Below the pieces are notes generated by a model. That model worked only from the letters and a program-made list of their open reading frames with translations, was not told where the DNA came from and did not search any database. Positions 14,867 through 15,895 of a stretch of DNA of 15,895 nt are shown here, one piece after another; the stretch's first letter is position 1, and each line of letters begins with the position of its first letter. Origin of the DNA: JANMDS01 sp031430575 (GTDB lineage Bacteria; Pseudomonadota; Gammaproteobacteria; Burkholderiales; Casimicrobiaceae). The position numbers and the translations under genes were made by a program. The DNA is taken from NCBI GenBank assembly GCA_031430575.1, contig JANPBT010000071.1, positions 1 through 15,895 on the forward strand, read 5' to 3'.

Positions 14867-15185
14867 TGCACAAGACAGAGTGCAAGAGAAAAAGGCGCAG
14901 CAAGCGCTTGTGGACAAACGCGCCGGTGTGTTGATTGACAAGAAAAACGGGAAGTTCACGATAGATGAGTTAATCGCCGATATTAACCAAGGCAAGAGAG
15001 GCGGGCAGCTCAAAAAATTGCTCGGTGCTCCGGTCGGTGCGAAGCGGCTTTTGTATCGTGCTCTCACGCCCTCTGAGCAACGGCTCATCGAAGCAGACCC
15101 TGATTCTCCGATTGCAAAGCTAGATCATTATCTGATCATTGAATACGCAATATTGGGGTCAAGTCTTGCAATAGTGAATTTTTAG
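14829..15185 (+). pseudogene. Detached C-terminal part of array gene 2
   Basis: The frame reads PPPYGGFISEANAQDRVQEKK and on through a charged helical domain (ALVDKRAGVLIDKKNGKFTIDELIADINQ, ...GAPVGAKRLLYRALTPSEQRLIEADPDS). No good start codon exists: the only one at the beginning is a TTG abutting the C tract, without a ribosome site. ANAQ looks like a signal-peptidase-type end of the hydrophobic segment encoded by gene 2 just upstream, which suggests one ancestral reading frame. The final residues, ILGSSLAIVNF, are encoded by the start of repeat element copy B (from 15155), so the 3' end is also truncated. I do not recognise the domain. Confidence 0.6.
14832..14840 (+). repeat. Homopolymer of nine C at a frame break
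   Basis: The run sits exactly where the gene 2 frame (codons starting at 14141) gives way to the downstream frame. C8 or C11 would fuse them; C9 ends the protein at 14866. Slippage during replication or a sequencing error would both act here. Confidence 0.9.
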
Positions 15186-15340
15186 TACTGTAGGGGGGAT
15201 ACCGTGTCCGAGCAATCCTTCCGCTCCTCACTTACGGCGGCGAGCAGAGACTACTAATCCAATGTGGCTAAACACGTAACACGCAAAGAAAAATAACAAA
15301 CCACCAGATGAGCAAATTTGAGTTTGATACAAGAAGTGCG
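15155..15340 (+). repeat. Non-coding repeat element, degenerate copy B
   Basis: This opens with GGGGTCAAGTCTTGCAATA and aligns with copy A through several small gaps (shared blocks include CAATCCTT, GCTCCT, CTAAACACGTAAC). The palindrome is damaged (TGCAATAGTGAA). It lacks the last ~75 bases and the promoter seen in A and C, and runs straight into copy C. An older or decaying copy. Confidence 0.65.
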
Positions 15341-15815
15341 GGAGTCAAGTCTTGCAATATTGCATTTTTAGATCTGTAGTGTGAAGCTACCGTGCCCACG
15401 CAATCCTTCTGCTCCTAACTCACGGTCGCGAGTATCTACTGCCCATCATAGGGCGCTAAACACGTAACGAGCAAAGTGCGTAACACGCGAAGAAAAGTAA
15501 GCAAACCAGCGCATCAGAAAATCAGGGTTTCATATGCTGCTGATCGCGCATCATAGTGCGATTTATATGCCTATGAATGGTAAACAACAAACGCTTTTAA
15601 GTTGACACGATCACGGTCGTCACCTTAAGATGAACGCAGCGCGAAAGAACTCAAAGCAAACATCATTCAGGAACGCGCGGGCGGTAGCTGCCGGTTAAGC
15701 ACGTTACGCGTAATTGAACGCATCAGGAGACTTGAAGAAATGTACAGTAAAACAGAAAACTGGATGAAACTCAGAATCACCACCAATCGATGGATCAAAA
15801 ACTGCGCCGCAAGTA
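15341..15815 (+). repeat. Duplicated module: element copy C plus promoter plus gene 5' end
   Basis: The segment matches 13742-14210: element (to 15601), promoter, leader, start codon and first ~25 codons. The offset is constant at 1,599 bases, rising to 1,605 after a six-base in-frame difference within the gene. Similarity stops at the dispersed motif 15802-15815. The duplicated piece is thus a ready-made expression and secretion-leader module rather than only a spacer repeat. Confidence 0.8.
15602..15631 (+). promoter_or_regulatory. Predicted promoter of array gene 3
   Basis: TTGACA (15602-15607) and TAAGAT (15626-15631), 18 bases apart, the same layout as upstream of gene 2. Several spacer bases differ while both hexamers are unchanged. 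Confidence 0.65.
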
Positions 15816-15895
15816 TTGGGGCGGTGTTGGTCGCGCTCCCGGCGGCAACGAGCACGGGCGCGGTGGCGCAGACACCTAGCCCTGTTTGGTTACCC
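15740..15895 (+). CDS. Array gene 3: N-terminal part of a secreted paralog, cut by the window end
   Basis: Begins MYSKTENWMKLR with AGGAG ten bases upstream of the ATG, as in genes 1 and 2. After the shared NCAAS it goes directly into its own signal-peptide core (IGAVLVALPAATSTGAVAQ) and then TPSPVWLP, which parallels the PIAPWL and PPWLP starts of the other two mature proteins. In this gene the shared ATG clearly is the start, because the signal peptide follows within 25 residues. Only 52 residues are visible; the anchor and any C-terminal domain lie beyond the window. Confidence 0.75.
   Translation, partial: MYSKTENWMKLRITTNRWIKNCAASIGAVLVALPAATSTGAVAQTPSPVWLP

Noticed and set aside
14866..14934. 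Small frame starting at ATG 14866 after a GGAGG at 14857-14861
   Set aside because: The ribosome site looks good, but the product is only 22 residues of mostly Lys/Arg and overlaps the frame that continues gene 2; more likely coincidence within a broken gene.
13048..15895. Integron-like gene cassettes with attC sites
   Set aside because: Each gene has its own promoter and a shared coding 5' end. The spacer elements lack the paired core sites typical of attC, and no integrase is present. Tandem duplication with a repeat element explains the pattern better.

Overview
The window looks like chromosomal DNA of a Gram-negative proteobacterium, most likely a betaproteobacterium (inference). The grounds are a YicC endoribonuclease, a DnaQ with a proteobacterial-type C-terminus, DUF1684 and YjbE-type TerC proteins, secreted proteins ending in IPTL-like membrane tails, and a moderately high GC content. 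No tRNA, rRNA, CRISPR array or transposase gene is visible.

Layout. Bases 2-5044 hold the 3' part of a giant surface protein: DUF11 domains around four tandem repeats of about 240 residues, ending in a membrane anchor, followed by a clear terminator. Next come a secreted SOUL heme-binding protein (+) and yicC (-), converging on a hairpin. Divergent from yicC is a tight operon (+) of a Ser/Thr kinase, a PP2C phosphatase and dnaQ. Then come three minus-strand genes: a secreted DUF1684 protein, a TerC-family metal transporter and a secreted amidohydrolase. The TerC gene has its own sigma70-type promoter and a leader matching the Mn2+-sensing yybP-ykoY riboswitch.

The last 3 kb (about 12910-15895) is an accessory array. 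It holds three paralogous secreted-protein genes, the third cut by the window end. Each has the same promoter geometry and nearly the same 5' end. They are separated by copies of a non-coding repeat element that opens with a TGCAATATTGCA palindrome. Two of the three genes are damaged. Gene 1 runs into tandem 24-bp repeats just after its membrane anchor. Gene 2 is split at a run of nine C, and its second part runs into another copy of the element. The architecture (IPTL-like anchor in mid-protein, then a second hydrophobic segment and a further domain) recalls the family named midcut-by-XrtH; I give that name from memory.

The least expected signal is a short near-palindromic motif, TACCTGCGGCGCAGATT, with the 14-base core TACCTGCGGCGCAG / CTGCGCCGCAGGTA. 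Ten exact cores and several near-matches lie on both strands, in intergenic DNA (once as a 17-bp inverted pair) and inside genes in several reading frames. One diverged copy marks where the N-termini of the array genes switch from one sequence to another. It behaves like a genome-wide dispersed element: a REP/BIME-like repeat, a HIP1-like iterated palindrome or a DNA uptake sequence. The window alone cannot say which.
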